A stretch of 64,000 nt of DNA. It comes from Bacillota bacterium (GTDB lineage Bacteria > Bacillota_A > Clostridia > Lachnospirales > Lachnospiraceae). Location of the stretch: contig JAEZTQ010000034.1 in NCBI GenBank assembly GCA_023443625.1, positions 4,548 to 68,547 of the forward strand, given 5' to 3'. Position numbers and translations under genes: made by a program. The notes below the pieces were generated by a model. It made no database searches and was not told the DNA's origin. It saw only the letters and a program-made list of their open reading frames with translations. This document shows, piece by piece, positions 46,374 to 56,424 of this stretch. The first letter of the stretch is position 1. Each line of letters opens with the position of its first letter.

Positions 46374-48599
46374 ATGAGACAGGAATGGTATGATTTTAAA
46401 CCCGGAAGCTGGATGACCGATGTCAATGTAAGAAGCTTCATTCAACATAATTATACACCCTATGAGGGAGATGAATCTTTCCTTGCAGGGCCTACCCAAC
46501 GAACTACAAAGTTATGGGAAGAAGTAATGGAATTAATGAAAGAAGAATCAAAGAAGGGTATCCTGGATGCAGAAACATCAGTACCTTCTACGATTACTGC
46601 TTTTGGCGCTGGATATATTGATAAAGATTTAGAAGTCATTGTTGGATATCAAACTGACAAACCATTAAAGAGAGGCATTATGCCTAATGGTGGTATACGT
46701 GTAGTTAAGAATGCTTTAGAATCCTATGGTTATACCTTGGATAAAAAGACAGAAGAAATTTATTCAGAGAATAGAAAAACACATAATGATGGCGTATTTG
46801 ATGCATATACAGACGCCATGAAGAAAGCAAGACATACAGGTATTATTACAGGTCTACCAGATGCCTATGGTAGAGGTAGAATTATTGGTGATTATCGTAG
46901 AGTTGCTCTCTACGGTGTAGATTTCTTAATTGAAGAGAAAGTCCAAGCGAAAAAGCTTCTTGAGATTCCTATTTTAGAGGCACCAGATATTGGATTAAGA
47001 GAAGAAATCTCTGAACAGATAAAAGCCTTAAAGCAATTAAAGCAAATGGCAGCTTCTTATGGATATGATATCGGTAATCCTGCGAAAGACTCCTTTGAAG
47101 CTACCCAATGGACTTATTTTGCATATCTTGGTGCTATTAAAGAACAAGATGGTGCGGCAATGAGTTTAGGTAGAGTATCCACCTTCTTAGATATTTACTA
47201 TGAGAGAGATTTAAAGGATGGAAAGATTACAGAAGAAGAAGTTCAAGAGCTAGTTGACCAGTTTGTTATGAAGTTACGTATGGTTCGTTTCTTACGTACA
47301 CCAGCATATAATGATTTATTCTCCGGTGATCCTACTTGGGTAACAGAGTCTATTGCTGGTATGGGTATGGATGGTAGAACTTTAGTAACAAAGAGTAGCT
47401 ATCGTATTCTTCATACACTATATAACCTTGGTCCTGCGCCAGAACCAAACTTAACTGTACTATGGTCCGTATGCCTTCCCGAGGCATTTAAGAAATATTG
47501 TGCTAAGGTTTCCATCGATACTAGCTCCATTCAGTATGAGAGTGATGATATCATGAGAGAGGTATGGGGAGATGATTACGGTATCGCTTGCTGTGTATCT
47601 GCTATGCGTATCGGTAAACAGATGCAGTTCTTCGGTGCTCGTGCAAACTTAGCAAAGGCTTTACTTTATGCAATTAATGGTGGTGTGGATGAAATCTATG
47701 GTGAGCAAGTAGGCCCTATGTTTGCTCCTATCACTAGTGAATACTTGGATTATGATGAAGTAATGAAGAAATTCGATCAGACTATGGATTGGTTATCAGA
47801 ACTATACATTAACACATTGAATGTTATTCATTATATGCATGATAAATATAATTACGAAAGATTACAGATGGCTCTTCATGACATCAATATTCTTCGTACA
47901 GAAGCTTGTGGTATTGCAGGCCTTAGTGTTGTTGCCGACTCCCTTTCCGCAATTAAGTATGCTAAGGTTAAGGTAATTCGTAATGAAGCAGGCTTGGCAG
48001 TGGATTACGAAATTGAGGGTGAGTACCCTGCATTTGGTAATAATGATGATAGAGTTGACCAGATTGCAATTGAACTTGTAGAACGATTTATGAACAAGCT
48101 TCGTAAGGTTAAGACCTACCGTGAAGCAAAACAGACTCTTTCTGTACTTACTATTACTTCTAATGTTGTATATGGTAAGAAAACAGGTAGCACACCAGAT
48201 GGTCGTAAAGGTGGTGAACCATTTGCTCCAGGTGCTAATCCAATGCATGGTAGAGATAAGAAGGGTGCGATTGCTTCTATGGCATCTGTTGCAAAACTTC
48301 CTTACAAGCATGCAGAGGATGGTATCTCATATACCTTCTCTATCGTACCAAAGGCTCTTGGTAAGAGTGAAGAGGAAAGAGTGCAAAACCTTGCAGGTAT
48401 GTTAGATGGTTACTTTGGCAGTGCAGGACACCATATCAATGTCAATGTATTTGATCGTGAGACACTTCTTGACGCTATGGATCATCCTGAGAAATATCCT
48501 CAGCTTACAATCAGAGTATCTGGCTATGCCGTTAACTTTATTAGATTAAATAGAGAACAGCAGTTAGATGTTATTAATAGAACTTTCCATACAAGATAA
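46374..48599 (+). CDS. pflB: formate C-acetyltransferase (pyruvate formate-lyase)
   Basis: 741-aa glycyl-radical enzyme splitting pyruvate and CoA into acetyl-CoA and formate under anaerobic conditions. The catalytic pair is Cys406-Cys407 in [10 protein letters not shown]. The radical-bearing Gly717 is in RVSGYAVNF, followed by the conserved end [14 protein letters not shown]. Strong AAGGAGG site. Its activating enzyme is encoded next, beyond a stem-loop and a possible second promoter. Confidence 0.97.
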   Translation: MRQEWYDFKPGSWMTDVNVRSFIQHNYTPYEGDESFLAGPTQRTTKLWEEVMELMKEESKKGILDAETSVPSTITAFGAGYIDKDLEVIVGYQTDKPLKRGIMPNGGIRVVKNALESYGYTLDKKTEEIYSENRKTHNDGVFDAYTDAMKKARHTGIITGLPDAYGRGRIIGDYRRVALYGVDFLIEEKVQAKKLLEIPILEAPDIGLREEISEQIKALKQLKQMAASYGYDIGNPAKDSFEATQWTYFAYLGAIKEQDGAAMSLGRVSTFLDIYYERDLKDGKITEEEVQELVDQFVMKLRMVRFLRTPAYNDLFSGDPTWVTESIAGMGMDGRTLVTKSSYRILHTLYNLGPAPEPNLTVLWSVCLPEAFKKYCAKVSIDTSSIQYESDDIMREVWGDDYGIACCVSAMRIGKQMQFFGARANLAKALLYAINGGVDEIYGEQVGPMFAPITSEYLDYDEVMKKFDQTMDWLSELYINTLNVIHYMHDKYNYERLQMALHDINILRTEACGIAGLSVVADSLSAIKYAKVKVIRNEAGLAVDYEIEGEYPAFGNNDDRVDQIAIELVERFMNKLRKVKTYREAKQTLSVLTITSNVVYGKKTGSTPDGRKGGEPFAPGANPMHGRDKKGAIASMASVAKLPYKHAEDGISYTFSIVPKALGKSEEERVQNLAGMLDGYFGSAGHHINVNVFDRETLLDAMDHPEKYPQLTIRVSGYAVNFIRLNREQQLDVINRTFHTR

Positions 48600-48616
48600 T
48601 AAAGATATATGATGTT

Positions 48617-48648
48617 GAAAAGCAGTTCTGATTACAGAGCTGCTTTTC
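48617..48648 (+). terminator. stem-loop between pflB and pflA
   Basis: 13-bp stem formed by GAAAAGCAG plus TTCT (48617-48629) with AGAG plus CTGCTTTTC (48636-48648), 6-nt loop, no T-run after it. It is more likely a partial terminator or mRNA-stabilising structure allowing more pflB than pflA. Confidence 0.65.
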
Positions 48649-48682
48649 GACTATAGGAAGTTTGACTAAATATTAACGTAGG

Positions 48683-48710
48683 TTGGAATAGTAACTATAT
48701 CTGTTATAAT
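48683..48710 (+). promoter_or_regulatory. possible promoter of pflA
   Basis: TTGGAA (48683-48688), 16-bp spacer, TATAAT (48705-48710). Confidence 0.5.
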
Positions 48711-48765
48711 GTGGATATAATATATAATATAGATAATAAAGATTAGTAGGAAGAGGTGATGGGTT

Positions 48766-49506
48766 ATGAGTGTAATGGGAAGGATACATTCCTTAGAAAG
48801 CTTTGGAACTGTGGATGGACCGGGTATAAGATTTGTTGTATTCATGCAGGGTTGCCCGCTACGTTGTCAATTTTGCCATAATCCCGATACCTGGGATGTA
48901 AGTAAGGGTACGAAATATGAAGCACAACAATTGGCTGATGAGATAATTAAATATAAATCCTATATGGAATATTCAGGAGGGGGAGTAACCTTTACAGGAG
49001 GTGAACCCTTACTTCAGGCAGGTTTTCTTCTGGAGGTAAGTAAGCTTCTTAAGAAGGAAAATATTTCCGTTGCCTTAGATACTTCCGGATATATTTTTAA
49101 TGATACGGTTGACATGCTTCTTCAAAATACAGATATTGTTCTTTTGGATATAAAAAATTATGATCCCAGTGTTTATGAAAGGGTAACAGGGGTGTCTCTG
49201 GATCCTACATTGAAATTCCTAGATTATCTCAGGGATAATCAAATTAATACATGGATTCGATATGTGTTAGTGCCTGGGTTAACAGATAATATAGAGAGTA
49301 TCAAAAAACTTTCTAATTATCTGAAGGAATATTCCAATATATCAAGAATAGAAATCTTAGGATTTCATAAGATGGGTGAATTTAAATGGCAGGAGTTAGG
49401 ACTGGAATACAAACTAGCTGACACTAAGGAGCCAAGCAAAGAGTTGATGCAGGAAGTCAGAAAAATCTTTGAGAATAGTCAAATAGAAGTATATGCTAAC
49501 ACCTAA
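48766..49506 (+). CDS. pflA: pyruvate formate-lyase activating enzyme
   Basis: 246-aa radical SAM enzyme that installs the glycyl radical on PflB. The cluster motif is CPLRCQFCHNPDTW (about residues 30-43), with TFTGGEPLLQ (about 78-87) for S-adenosylmethionine binding and the conserved start GRIHSLESFGTVDGPGIRFVVF. Start at 48766 after AAGAGGTGATGG; an ATG three codons later is possible. Paired with pflB upstream. Confidence 0.96.
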   Translation: MSVMGRIHSLESFGTVDGPGIRFVVFMQGCPLRCQFCHNPDTWDVSKGTKYEAQQLADEIIKYKSYMEYSGGGVTFTGGEPLLQAGFLLEVSKLLKKENISVALDTSGYIFNDTVDMLLQNTDIVLLDIKNYDPSVYERVTGVSLDPTLKFLDYLRDNQINTWIRYVLVPGLTDNIESIKKLSNYLKEYSNISRIEILGFHKMGEFKWQELGLEYKLADTKEPSKELMQEVRKIFENSQIEVYANT

Positions 49507-49650
49507 ATAAGTAGGAAACTAAGGAAAAATTCATAGATAGTAATGATAAATTACAAACTTAGGTAGCATTATTAAAATAATTCATGTAAAATAAATAACA
49601 AAATCCCATGTAGATAAGTCTTAGTATAGAAAAGCCATGGGTAAATCAGC

Positions 49651-49686
49651 AGCCCCAGTGGATGTATAATACCTCCACTGGGCGCT
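49651..49686 (+). terminator. stem-loop upstream of the histidine phosphatase gene
   Basis: CCCAGTGG (49654-49661) pairs with CCACTGGG (49675-49682), extended by AGC / GCT, then TTCTTATT. Just before it CCCATG (about 49604) and CATGGG (about 49637) can also pair. It could be a terminator for pflA or part of a leader; no known riboswitch pattern was recognised. Confidence 0.5.
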
Positions 49687-49719
49687 TCTTATTAAATATA
49701 ATGAATCGGAGAGATACCT

Positions 49720-50313
49720 ATGAAAATATGCTTAATAAGGCATGGACAGACGGATTGGAATGTTCAAGGCAGATTTCAAGGCAGGGAGGATATACCCCTG
49801 AATGAGAGGGGAATACAGCAGGCAAAGGAATGTGGAAGAGCTTTAGCTGGAGATGATTTTAAAGCTGTGATCAGTAGTCCTTTAAGCCGTGCTAGTAAAA
49901 CAGCAGAAATCATTGCCGAAATTGTATCAGCTGAGCAGGTAATTATTGAGAAGGATATAACAGAAAGAGATTTTTCTAAAGTATCAGGTATGACCCCTGT
50001 CCAGCGTGAAGCCTTTTATGCTTCAGGAGAAAAGGATGATAAAGAACCTTGGGAAAAGTTGTGTAAGAGAATGATATCCAGTATAAAGAAATATGGAGAG
50101 CAATTTAATGGATATAATATTATTATGGTTTCCCATGGAGCGTCGATCAATTCTGTCTTGTCGTTCTTAAGTGGGGGCAAGACTGGAACGGGTAAAATCA
50201 TTTTAAAAAATACTTGCATCAATGTACTAAATTATGAGAATGGTCACTTAAGCCTTGATGATATTAATCTATCAGCGGAGGAATATCTGACATTAAAATC
50301 AACTCGAATTTGA
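49720..50313 (+). CDS. histidine phosphatase family protein
   Basis: 197-aa phosphoglycerate-mutase-fold phosphatase. The catalytic histidine is in LIRHGQTDWN (His8); supporting residues are SSPLSRASKTAEI, ERDFSKVSG (Glu) and MVSHGASINS (second His near residue 140). Family members dephosphorylate sugars, nucleotides or cobalamin precursors, and the substrate here is not readable. GGAGAG precedes the start. It stands alone next to the G+C-rich island. Confidence 0.9.
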   Translation: MKICLIRHGQTDWNVQGRFQGREDIPLNERGIQQAKECGRALAGDDFKAVISSPLSRASKTAEIIAEIVSAEQVIIEKDITERDFSKVSGMTPVQREAFYASGEKDDKEPWEKLCKRMISSIKKYGEQFNGYNIIMVSHGASINSVLSFLSGGKTGTGKIILKNTCINVLNYENGHLSLDDINLSAEEYLTLKSTRI

Positions 50314-50422
50314 AGTCTTCTAGACTATTTAATTATACTTTCACCAATTCGCATTAGGTACACCCATAGCTGAGCTAAAGGAGCAATCCTTAGAGAGTAT
50401 TTAAATTTAAAAAGTTTTCATT

Positions 50423-51661
50423 TTAGCCTACGTCAACCTTTCTCTCTCTGTGGAGAACGATCGCCACGATCACGAAAGCAATGATTGCGAGTACCGCAGA
50501 CACGGCCATTTCTGGCACATCAAATCTGCCGTGAAAGACTTGAGTGAAAATGATGTTGTTGTATGAAAGCGCCATATTTACAGCGAGTGCGGTAATTGCG
50601 GCAATAGCCACGCCGACCGGAACAGCTTTTATCATCAACGTAACGATATTGGCGGAAAATCGTGCAAGGACAAAGGCAAAACACGCCGCTGCAACCGAAA
50701 GTGCGACCGACATTCCGGCGAGAAACAGCACGAACTGTCCAAACGTGATGTTGTACAGCCACATCCCCATAGTATCAAGGGCCATAATATGCGCATCCCA
50801 ATATTTACTCGAACTATTCGCTAAGAATGGAATATACGCCGAGATGACCAAGACTGCCGAGAGGATAAGCGCACTAACAACCGTGGCGGCAAACTGACGG
50901 CCTAGTATTCTGCGCCCGATAGTGGACGAATATTGCAATAGGTTCATTTTCTGCGAATAGTCTGTCGTAAGGAGCGGAGCGATAAGGATAATGACCGCTA
51001 GCACTGCGAATACGGCAACTGTCGCCGCATACTGCGAGAATGTCGGACACAAATTATAATTGACAAGGTTGGCATTGTAGGTAGTGCTCAGTTGTTTCGC
51101 CGCACGAACCACAACAGGACGCAAATCGTTTTGAATGTAGCCGTAGAGATTATTCTGATAATCAACATATCGGTGTTCCAGTGTTTCTAATGTGCCCAAT
51201 CGCATATAAGGAGAGACGTACCATTCGTCCAATGTTATATCATCATGCCAATTTTCAAGTTTTCTTTCCATTTCCCCAATCTTTTCCCACAGTTTATCTG
51301 CTTCTTCATAGGGCATATCTGAACTTGCCAACTGTCTTAACTCTGCGAAATCCTCATAATTGTAGATGTTGTTTTGGAAGAATATGGGCTCTTGAGCAAT
51401 GATTTTTTCAATTTCAATGATTGCTTCCGCCTTTTTGCCCGGAATATCAAAATCTGTAAGTTCGTCTGGTTCAAGCGTGTCACCGTACAAGTCGAACATC
51501 TCGGTCTGATATGCTCCGTAAACACCGTGTGTCGTCAGGCTGTCGTAGGCTCCGAGAAAATCGTGGAGGAACGCAAACCATACAAGCAGGGCAAGGGCGG
51601 CTATGCCCGTGAGTATGCGCCAGTTCCAGAGCTTTTTCAGTTCATATATAAAGATTTTCAT
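50423..51661 (-). CDS. ABC-2 type permease of the sigma/ABC island, second permease
   Basis: 412-aa membrane protein and last gene of a five-gene minus-strand operon. An N-terminal helix (WRILTGIAALALLVWFAFLHDFLG, about 15-38), a large extracytoplasmic loop (about 40-210) and five further helices in the C-terminal half resemble ABC-2 exporters of the BcrB/YhaP kind. Its start overlaps the preceding permease gene by 4 nt (ATGA), showing translational coupling. G+C content, especially at third codon positions, is visibly higher than in genes outside the island. Cargo unknown, possibly an antimicrobial peptide. Confidence 0.8.
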   Translation of the reverse strand: MKIFIYELKKLWNWRILTGIAALALLVWFAFLHDFLGAYDSLTTHGVYGAYQTEMFDLYGDTLEPDELTDFDIPGKKAEAIIEIEKIIAQEPIFFQNNIYNYEDFAELRQLASSDMPYEEADKLWEKIGEMERKLENWHDDITLDEWYVSPYMRLGTLETLEHRYVDYQNNLYGYIQNDLRPVVVRAAKQLSTTYNANLVNYNLCPTFSQYAATVAVFAVLAVIILIAPLLTTDYSQKMNLLQYSSTIGRRILGRQFAATVVSALILSAVLVISAYIPFLANSSSKYWDAHIMALDTMGMWLYNITFGQFVLFLAGMSVALSVAAACFAFVLARFSANIVTLMIKAVPVGVAIAAITALAVNMALSYNNIIFTQVFHGRFDVPEMAVSAVLAIIAFVIVAIVLHRERKVDVG

Positions 51662-52689
51662 AGCAATTCTCTCTTTCTGTATATTTTAGCTGCTGCGATG
51701 GACACAAGTACAAGTGAAGTGAACGATATGGAAAGCCCTATGCACTCATAGTTTGCCCACAGAATACCCGCATTACCGTCTGTAAACCATTCTGGGCTGT
51801 TCAGCCATAGGTTCGTAGGCGTGAGGTTTAATGCGCTTAGAGTGATTGACCCGATGGAAAACAACGGCTTAACGATGAAAGGCAGCGCAACGGCTAAAAT
51901 AGAGCCGATAAACGCCCCATAGTTGTTTTTGGCTAATACTCCAATGGCGTAACCCATCAGGCAGAAGCAAATAGCAAGGGAAAATAACGCTCCTATCACC
52001 GCCCACAAATATCCCGCGACTATGAAGCTGTGCCAGGTGATAAAAGGGATAGCATAGGAGTAGGTGGCAAAGTTGAACGCGCTAGACACATTATCGCCCC
52101 ATACGCCTGAAAAATCAAACTTAGCGAAGAACGCACCGAGGGTCAAAGCTAGGATTATGGCTGTGAAGCAGACTGCCGCCGTCAGCGAAGCAGAGAGTTT
52201 ACTCCCAAGGATATGTCGCCCGACCTTTGATGAACATACAATATGCTCCGTGTTGCGGGTGTTCTCATAGGTCACGGATACAAGAGCGGCGAACAGTGCA
52301 AGTAGGCAGCTTTCAGTGGTTATCGCAAGGAACATCGTTCTAAACAGTAAGCTGTGGCGATAATAGGTCTGCTCATGGAAATAGTTTGACAGTGCATCGC
52401 CGTTGGCAGCTTTTTTGTCGATTATGAGCTGGAGCTTGGCATATTTCTCACGGATATTATCGGCGTTGCTTCCGGTAACGTGGTACTTCGCAATAAATCC
52501 CTCGGCGATATTGCTTGCGTCAAAATCCTCAAAGATATTGACAGCTTGTGAGTCTGACCGAAAATCAGTGTCGTTGTAATGAGCGCATACAAGCACGATG
52601 TTGAAGACTAAGCATAACAGGGCAACACCAATGATTGCGGGCGTAAGAAGGATTTTCTTGAATTCGTATAGGTACATGCGCATAATCAC
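51658..52689 (-). CDS. ABC-2 type permease of the sigma/ABC island, first permease
   Basis: 343-aa membrane protein with about six helices: one at 15-35, a long outside loop, then clusters at about 110-135, 160-185, 215-255, 265-290 and 315-335. It shares the overall plan of the permease encoded after it, including the start YLYEFKKILLTPAIIG, suggesting a heterodimeric channel. It overlaps both neighbours by 4 nt. Same high G+C coding style as the rest of the island. Confidence 0.82.
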   Translation of the reverse strand: MIMRMYLYEFKKILLTPAIIGVALLCLVFNIVLVCAHYNDTDFRSDSQAVNIFEDFDASNIAEGFIAKYHVTGSNADNIREKYAKLQLIIDKKAANGDALSNYFHEQTYYRHSLLFRTMFLAITTESCLLALFAALVSVTYENTRNTEHIVCSSKVGRHILGSKLSASLTAAVCFTAIILALTLGAFFAKFDFSGVWGDNVSSAFNFATYSYAIPFITWHSFIVAGYLWAVIGALFSLAICFCLMGYAIGVLAKNNYGAFIGSILAVALPFIVKPLFSIGSITLSALNLTPTNLWLNSPEWFTDGNAGILWANYECIGLSISFTSLVLVSIAAAKIYRKRELL

Positions 52690-53540
52690 ACCACTTCGTC
52701 CCGGTAAATATAGAGAAACATGTCCTCAAGGTTGGGTGACACGTTGCGGGCAACACCTGTGCAGTCAATGTCACAAGCGAAGCGAGTGACGGTCTTGCCA
52801 CTGTCCTGATGTTCGGTCAGCACAAGGTGCGGTGCTTTTATGGCGGCGATGTCGTGGGTTTCGTAGACCTTACCGTTCAGTGTGGCACAAATGTTAGCAG
52901 GCGTGTCGTTGGCGAACAGCTTGTGGTCTTTGAACATAATCACGCGGTTGGCTATGGTTTCGATGTCCGACACGATATGCGTAGACAGAAGCACAATTCT
53001 GTCTTTCGAGAGGGAGGAAATAAGGTTACGGAAACGGACACGTTCCTTCGGGTCAAGACCTGCGGTCGGCTCGTCAAGTATCAGGATTTTAGGGTCGTTC
53101 AGCATAGCCTGAGCGATTCCCACGCGCTGAATCATACCGCCCGAAAACTTTCGCATTTTCTTATCCCCCACGTCCCACAAGCCTACGATGTCGATTAGCT
53201 CATCCGTCTTGCGCTTTGCTGTGGTGAGGTCGATACCCTTCAGAGCGGAAATATACATTAGAAACTCACGGGGGGAGTGATTTTTGTAATAACCGAAGTC
53301 CTGCGGCAGATAACCAAGCAGATTGCGGTAGCTTGCATCCAATTTGACAATCTCGTCACCGTTCCATAGGATTTCGCCCTGTGTGGGAAATATGAGGGTA
53401 GCGAGCATTTTGATGAGCGTGGTTTTTCCCGCACCGTTGGGTGCGAGCAGGGCGTACACGCCGCCCGTAAATTCAAGGATGATGTTCTCCAAAGCGATGA
53501 ACTTGCCGTATTTCTTCGTTACATTATTAAGCGATAGCAT
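52686..53540 (-). CDS. ABC transporter ATP-binding protein of the sigma/ABC island
   Basis: 284-aa ATPase of the BcrA/CcmA type. Walker A is APNGAGKTTL (about residues 34-43), Q-loop YLPQDFGYY, signature FSGGMIQRVGIAQAML, Walker B ILILDEPTAGLDP and switch His in LLSTHIVSDI. A C-terminal extension (about 215-284) is typical of exporters of peptides or antibiotics. It overlaps the upstream membrane-protein gene by 14 nt and the downstream permease by 4 nt. Confidence 0.92.
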   Translation of the reverse strand: MLSLNNVTKKYGKFIALENIILEFTGGVYALLAPNGAGKTTLIKMLATLIFPTQGEILWNGDEIVKLDASYRNLLGYLPQDFGYYKNHSPREFLMYISALKGIDLTTAKRKTDELIDIVGLWDVGDKKMRKFSGGMIQRVGIAQAMLNDPKILILDEPTAGLDPKERVRFRNLISSLSKDRIVLLSTHIVSDIETIANRVIMFKDHKLFANDTPANICATLNGKVYETHDIAAIKAPHLVLTEHQDSGKTVTRFACDIDCTGVARNVSPNLEDMFLYIYRDEVV

Positions 53541-54228
53541 AAGGTTCTACCTCCTTCAGCATTTTGTAGATTTGATAAGCGAGAATAAGCGCTCCAACTG
53601 CTGCGATGCTGAGGGAAACGGCAATCGGCAGATTTTCAAGAAGTTTTTCCCAATCCTCGCCTAACCTCATAGGCAGCGCAAGATTAACGAACACCCACAG
53701 GGTGGCATATATGGCATTCGCCCACTTGCACCGGGTAAGGCGGGTAATCAGAAGTTGCGGCACGGCGCACACGAACAGGGCGAGCAATCCGAGGGCAAGC
53801 ATTGGCAGAAATTCCGCCGAACTGTTCATGCTGATTAGAGCAAGTACCGCCGTATAGACAGCCCCGGCAATGGAATAGCAAGCAGTCCGAAGTGCGGTAA
53901 TCTGCCGTGTTGTATAGTAGCAGGTCTGTTTGAGTTCATAAATCCTGCTTACCCTTTCAGTCGTTTCTGTGAATACTGAAATCATAAGATACAATAGCGG
54001 AGCGGCGGCGACCGTCGCCGAAAAGCGGTAATGGCCAGGCGAAGCGGCGAAAACAGCAAATACCACTGCCACAGTCAGTGTGGCAAATATCAGGCTATAC
54101 GCCGTATCCCAAAAGACAAACCTCCAGCCAAGCGAGCGGAAAATATCAGCCACCTGTTCCCCCACCGTTTTTGGCTTCATTAAACCGTGGTCGAGGATAT
54201 ATTCGATACTTTTATCCTTGTTGGTCAT
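53527..54228 (-). CDS. membrane protein encoded between the ECF sigma factor and the ABC genes, possible anti-sigma factor
   Basis: 233-aa protein with a short cytoplasmic N-terminus (about 1-35, containing DHGLMKPKTVGEQV) and about six membrane helices. No family recognised with certainty. Genes directly after ECF sigma factors often encode membrane-bound anti-sigma factors, and its start overlaps the sigma gene by 17 nt with AAGGAG inside that gene, so the products are probably made in step. It might equally be an accessory subunit of the transporter. Confidence 0.7.
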   Translation of the reverse strand: MTNKDKSIEYILDHGLMKPKTVGEQVADIFRSLGWRFVFWDTAYSLIFATLTVAVVFAVFAASPGHYRFSATVAAAPLLYLMISVFTETTERVSRIYELKQTCYYTTRQITALRTACYSIAGAVYTAVLALISMNSSAEFLPMLALGLLALFVCAVPQLLITRLTRCKWANAIYATLWVFVNLALPMRLGEDWEKLLENLPIAVSLSIAAVGALILAYQIYKMLKEVEPYAIA

Positions 54229-54769
54229 AGTCTGAAAACTCCTTCCTCAAAGTATTGATAAGCCTGTAATACGTCGTTTTAACCGTACTTTCTGGGATTC
54301 TTAAGCCGTCTGCGATTTCCCTGAATGTATAACCGCCGAAAACATGTAGACGGAATATCCGTTGTGTGTCGACCGGAAGTCCAGCTATGAAATCGCTCAC
54401 CTGCCCGGCAAACTCGGCGTCTTCAATCTGTTTCGTAAAGTCGGTTTTTGAGGCTGGTTCTACCTCATCAATCGGCAGGACTTCGACCGGGTGCTTAGAG
54501 CGGGAGCGGAAATAGTCTACAGTCTTATTCGTTGCTATTTTATAGAGCCACGTTCGGAAACCCGCTTTTTTGGGGTTGTAGTAGGCAATCGTTCTGAGCA
54601 TTGATATAAAGATGTTCTGCGTCAGGTCGAGAGCCGTATCCTCATCAGCCGTTTGCTTGCGGATAAATCGGAAAATCTCATCGTAGTAAAGCCTTATCAG
54701 ACAATCGGCGGCTGTGCGGTCGCCGTTTCGATGGATTTTGAGTATCAGGTGTTGTTCTTCAGTCGTCAC
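54212..54769 (-). CDS. ECF-type RNA polymerase sigma factor
   Basis: 185-aa sigma-70 family protein of the extracytoplasmic-function group. Region 2 is at about 15-80 (LYYDEIFRFIRKQTADEDTALDLTQNIFISM, FRTWLYKIATNKTVDYFR) and region 4 at about 125-180 (LPVDTQRIFRLHVFGGYTFREIADGLRIPESTVKTTYYRLINTLRK). The best start is GTG at 54769 with AAGGAGG about 8 nt upstream; a longer in-frame ATG at 54820 lacks such a site. It is first in the operon, so it probably directs transcription of its own membrane protein and ABC exporter on envelope stress or antibiotic. Confidence 0.9.
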   Translation of the reverse strand: MTTEEQHLILKIHRNGDRTAADCLIRLYYDEIFRFIRKQTADEDTALDLTQNIFISMLRTIAYYNPKKAGFRTWLYKIATNKTVDYFRSRSKHPVEVLPIDEVEPASKTDFTKQIEDAEFAGQVSDFIAGLPVDTQRIFRLHVFGGYTFREIADGLRIPESTVKTTYYRLINTLRKEFSDYDQQG

Positions 54770-55073
54770 CGCGCAACCTCCTTTCTTTTTTGCTTGTCTT
54801 GTTATATATTCGTTTGGCAAAGGAAAATAGTTTCAGATTATGAAAATAATTATTAAAAGAGGTAAATGCATCCTTTCAAAGAGTAACTAATGTAAATATC
54901 TTAACATGTATTACAAATAAATACAGATTTAATTTGACACAATATAACAATTACTATAAGCTTTTATAGAATATTAGATTGTTCCTTGCTTGTGCATTTT
55001 GAAAACCTTACAGAAAAATAACTAACTAAAAGGAGACACTTTTTAATATACATATATAAGAAAGGGTGAGTCT

Positions 55074-56054
55074 ATGAAACTATGGCAAAAGAGTTTATTT
55101 GTAATCATAATTTCCATTGTACTATTTATAGTTTTAGTTTTAACTACCATTGGTATTTATTTCTATTATATAGCCATCAAGAGAAATGATAAATCCTTTT
55201 TGCAAAAGAGCTTAGGGTTTGAAGAGATTGATACCGTTGACGAGGTACCCAGTGGTCAAATACAGGAGGAATTAGAAGCAGGTGCTATATGGGTTGATGA
55301 AAGAGACCATGCAATATGGAGAATAAAATCCAGAGATGGTCTAACCTTAGCCTCTTATTATATACCAGCCAAGAAACCTACAAAAAAGACTGTGATTCTA
55401 ACTCATGGTTATACCTCCAATGGAAAGGATATGGGCTTATATGCTAAGTTTTTTTCTGAAAAGCTAGGCTTTCATGTACTTTTGCCCGATGCAAGAGGGC
55501 ATGGCAAAAGCGAAGGGAATTACATAGGATTTGGTTGGCATGAAAGAGAAGATATCTTATTATGGATTCAGAAAATTATAGAGAGGGATGGAGAAACAGC
55601 ACAAATCGTACTTATGGGAGTATCTATGGGTGGAGCTACGGTAATGATGGTTAGTGGTGAGGATTTGCCATCTCAGGTGAAAGCAATCATTGAAGACTGC
55701 GGCTATACTTCCGTCTATGACGAACTTTCTTATCAATTAAAACAGCTCTATCATTTGCCAAGCTTTCCTATTTTGCCTGTTACAAGTATAATAACAGACA
55801 TTCGGGCAGGCTATAATTTTTATGAGGCCTCCGCTCTGGAACAAGTAAAAAAGAATAATAGGCCCATATTATTTATCCATGGGGAAAAGGATACTTTTGT
55901 ACCGACTAAGATGGTTTATGAGCTATATAATAATGCAAAAGGGGAAAAGGATATCTATATTGTCCCGGGTGCAGGCCACGGTAAAGCATATACTGTTAAC
56001 CCGAAAGCATATGAAACTAAGATTATTGACTTTCTAGACCCTTATATAAAATAG
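55074..56054 (+). CDS. membrane-anchored alpha/beta hydrolase
   Basis: 326-aa protein with an N-terminal membrane helix (about residues 8-33) and an extracytoplasmic or membrane-facing alpha/beta-hydrolase domain. The oxyanion HGYTSNGKDMG follows the first core strand; the nucleophile is in GVSMGG (about residue 185), the acid in GEKDTFVP and the histidine in GAGHGKAY. It resembles YqkD/BEM46-type hydrolases that act on lipids or esters; substrate unknown. Ribosome-binding site AAAGGGTGAG. It stands alone next to the island, with native A+T-rich composition. Confidence 0.9.
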   Translation: MKLWQKSLFVIIISIVLFIVLVLTTIGIYFYYIAIKRNDKSFLQKSLGFEEIDTVDEVPSGQIQEELEAGAIWVDERDHAIWRIKSRDGLTLASYYIPAKKPTKKTVILTHGYTSNGKDMGLYAKFFSEKLGFHVLLPDARGHGKSEGNYIGFGWHEREDILLWIQKIIERDGETAQIVLMGVSMGGATVMMVSGEDLPSQVKAIIEDCGYTSVYDELSYQLKQLYHLPSFPILPVTSIITDIRAGYNFYEASALEQVKKNNRPILFIHGEKDTFVPTKMVYELYNNAKGEKDIYIVPGAGHGKAYTVNPKAYETKIIDFLDPYIK

Positions 56055-56200
56055 TAAGCCATGTTGCAGTACAGTAAATAAAGGGAACAGAAATTCATAA
56101 GATAGGGACATAAGGCCTTCAATAACCCGTGCCTTGCATGAGCTTTATGTTGTGTATCGGGTAAGTTGTCTGGCTTATAATTATAATATTGAAATAAATC

Positions 56201-56237
56201 TAGAACTTCACAGTTAAACTTTGGCTGTGAAGTTCTA
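56201..56237 (+). terminator. 13-bp inverted repeat after the hydrolase gene
   Basis: TAGAACTTCACAG (56201-56213) and CTGTGAAGTTCTA (56225-56237) are perfect complements with an 11-nt loop. There is no T-run on the plus strand, so it may be a weak bidirectional terminator. Nothing else is visible between 56055 and 56376. Confidence 0.55.
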
Positions 56238-56376
56238 AAATACCATAGAAGTTATGGTGGATTACCAGATTAAAATCCTTACACTTATACTAACGGTTAG
56301 TTGAATATAAAGAGGAAGAACAGATGTATATTGTAGCTATTTTATATAAAATTCAAAGAATTTATTCAATATAGGC

Positions 56377-56405
56377 TTGACAAACCTTAGGGGAATGCAT
56401 ATAAT
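56377..56405 (+). promoter_or_regulatory. consensus sigma-A promoter of the tRNA operon
   Basis: TTGACA (56377-56382), 17-bp spacer, TATAAT (56400-56405), both perfect, 20 bp before the first tRNA. Confidence 0.85.
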
Positions 56406-56424
56406 AAAAAAGTACTTCCTGCCT

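Noticed and set aside
49590..49690. Riboswitch upstream of the histidine phosphatase gene
   Set aside because: Several short helices can form, but no conserved core of a known class (cobalamin, THF, preQ1, purine, c-di-GMP) was recognised, so only the stem-loop is reported.
50544..53664. Several plus-strand reading frames inside the G+C-rich island
   Set aside because: They are antisense shadows of the ABC and sigma genes, caused by the higher G+C content; none has a family motif or ribosome-binding site.
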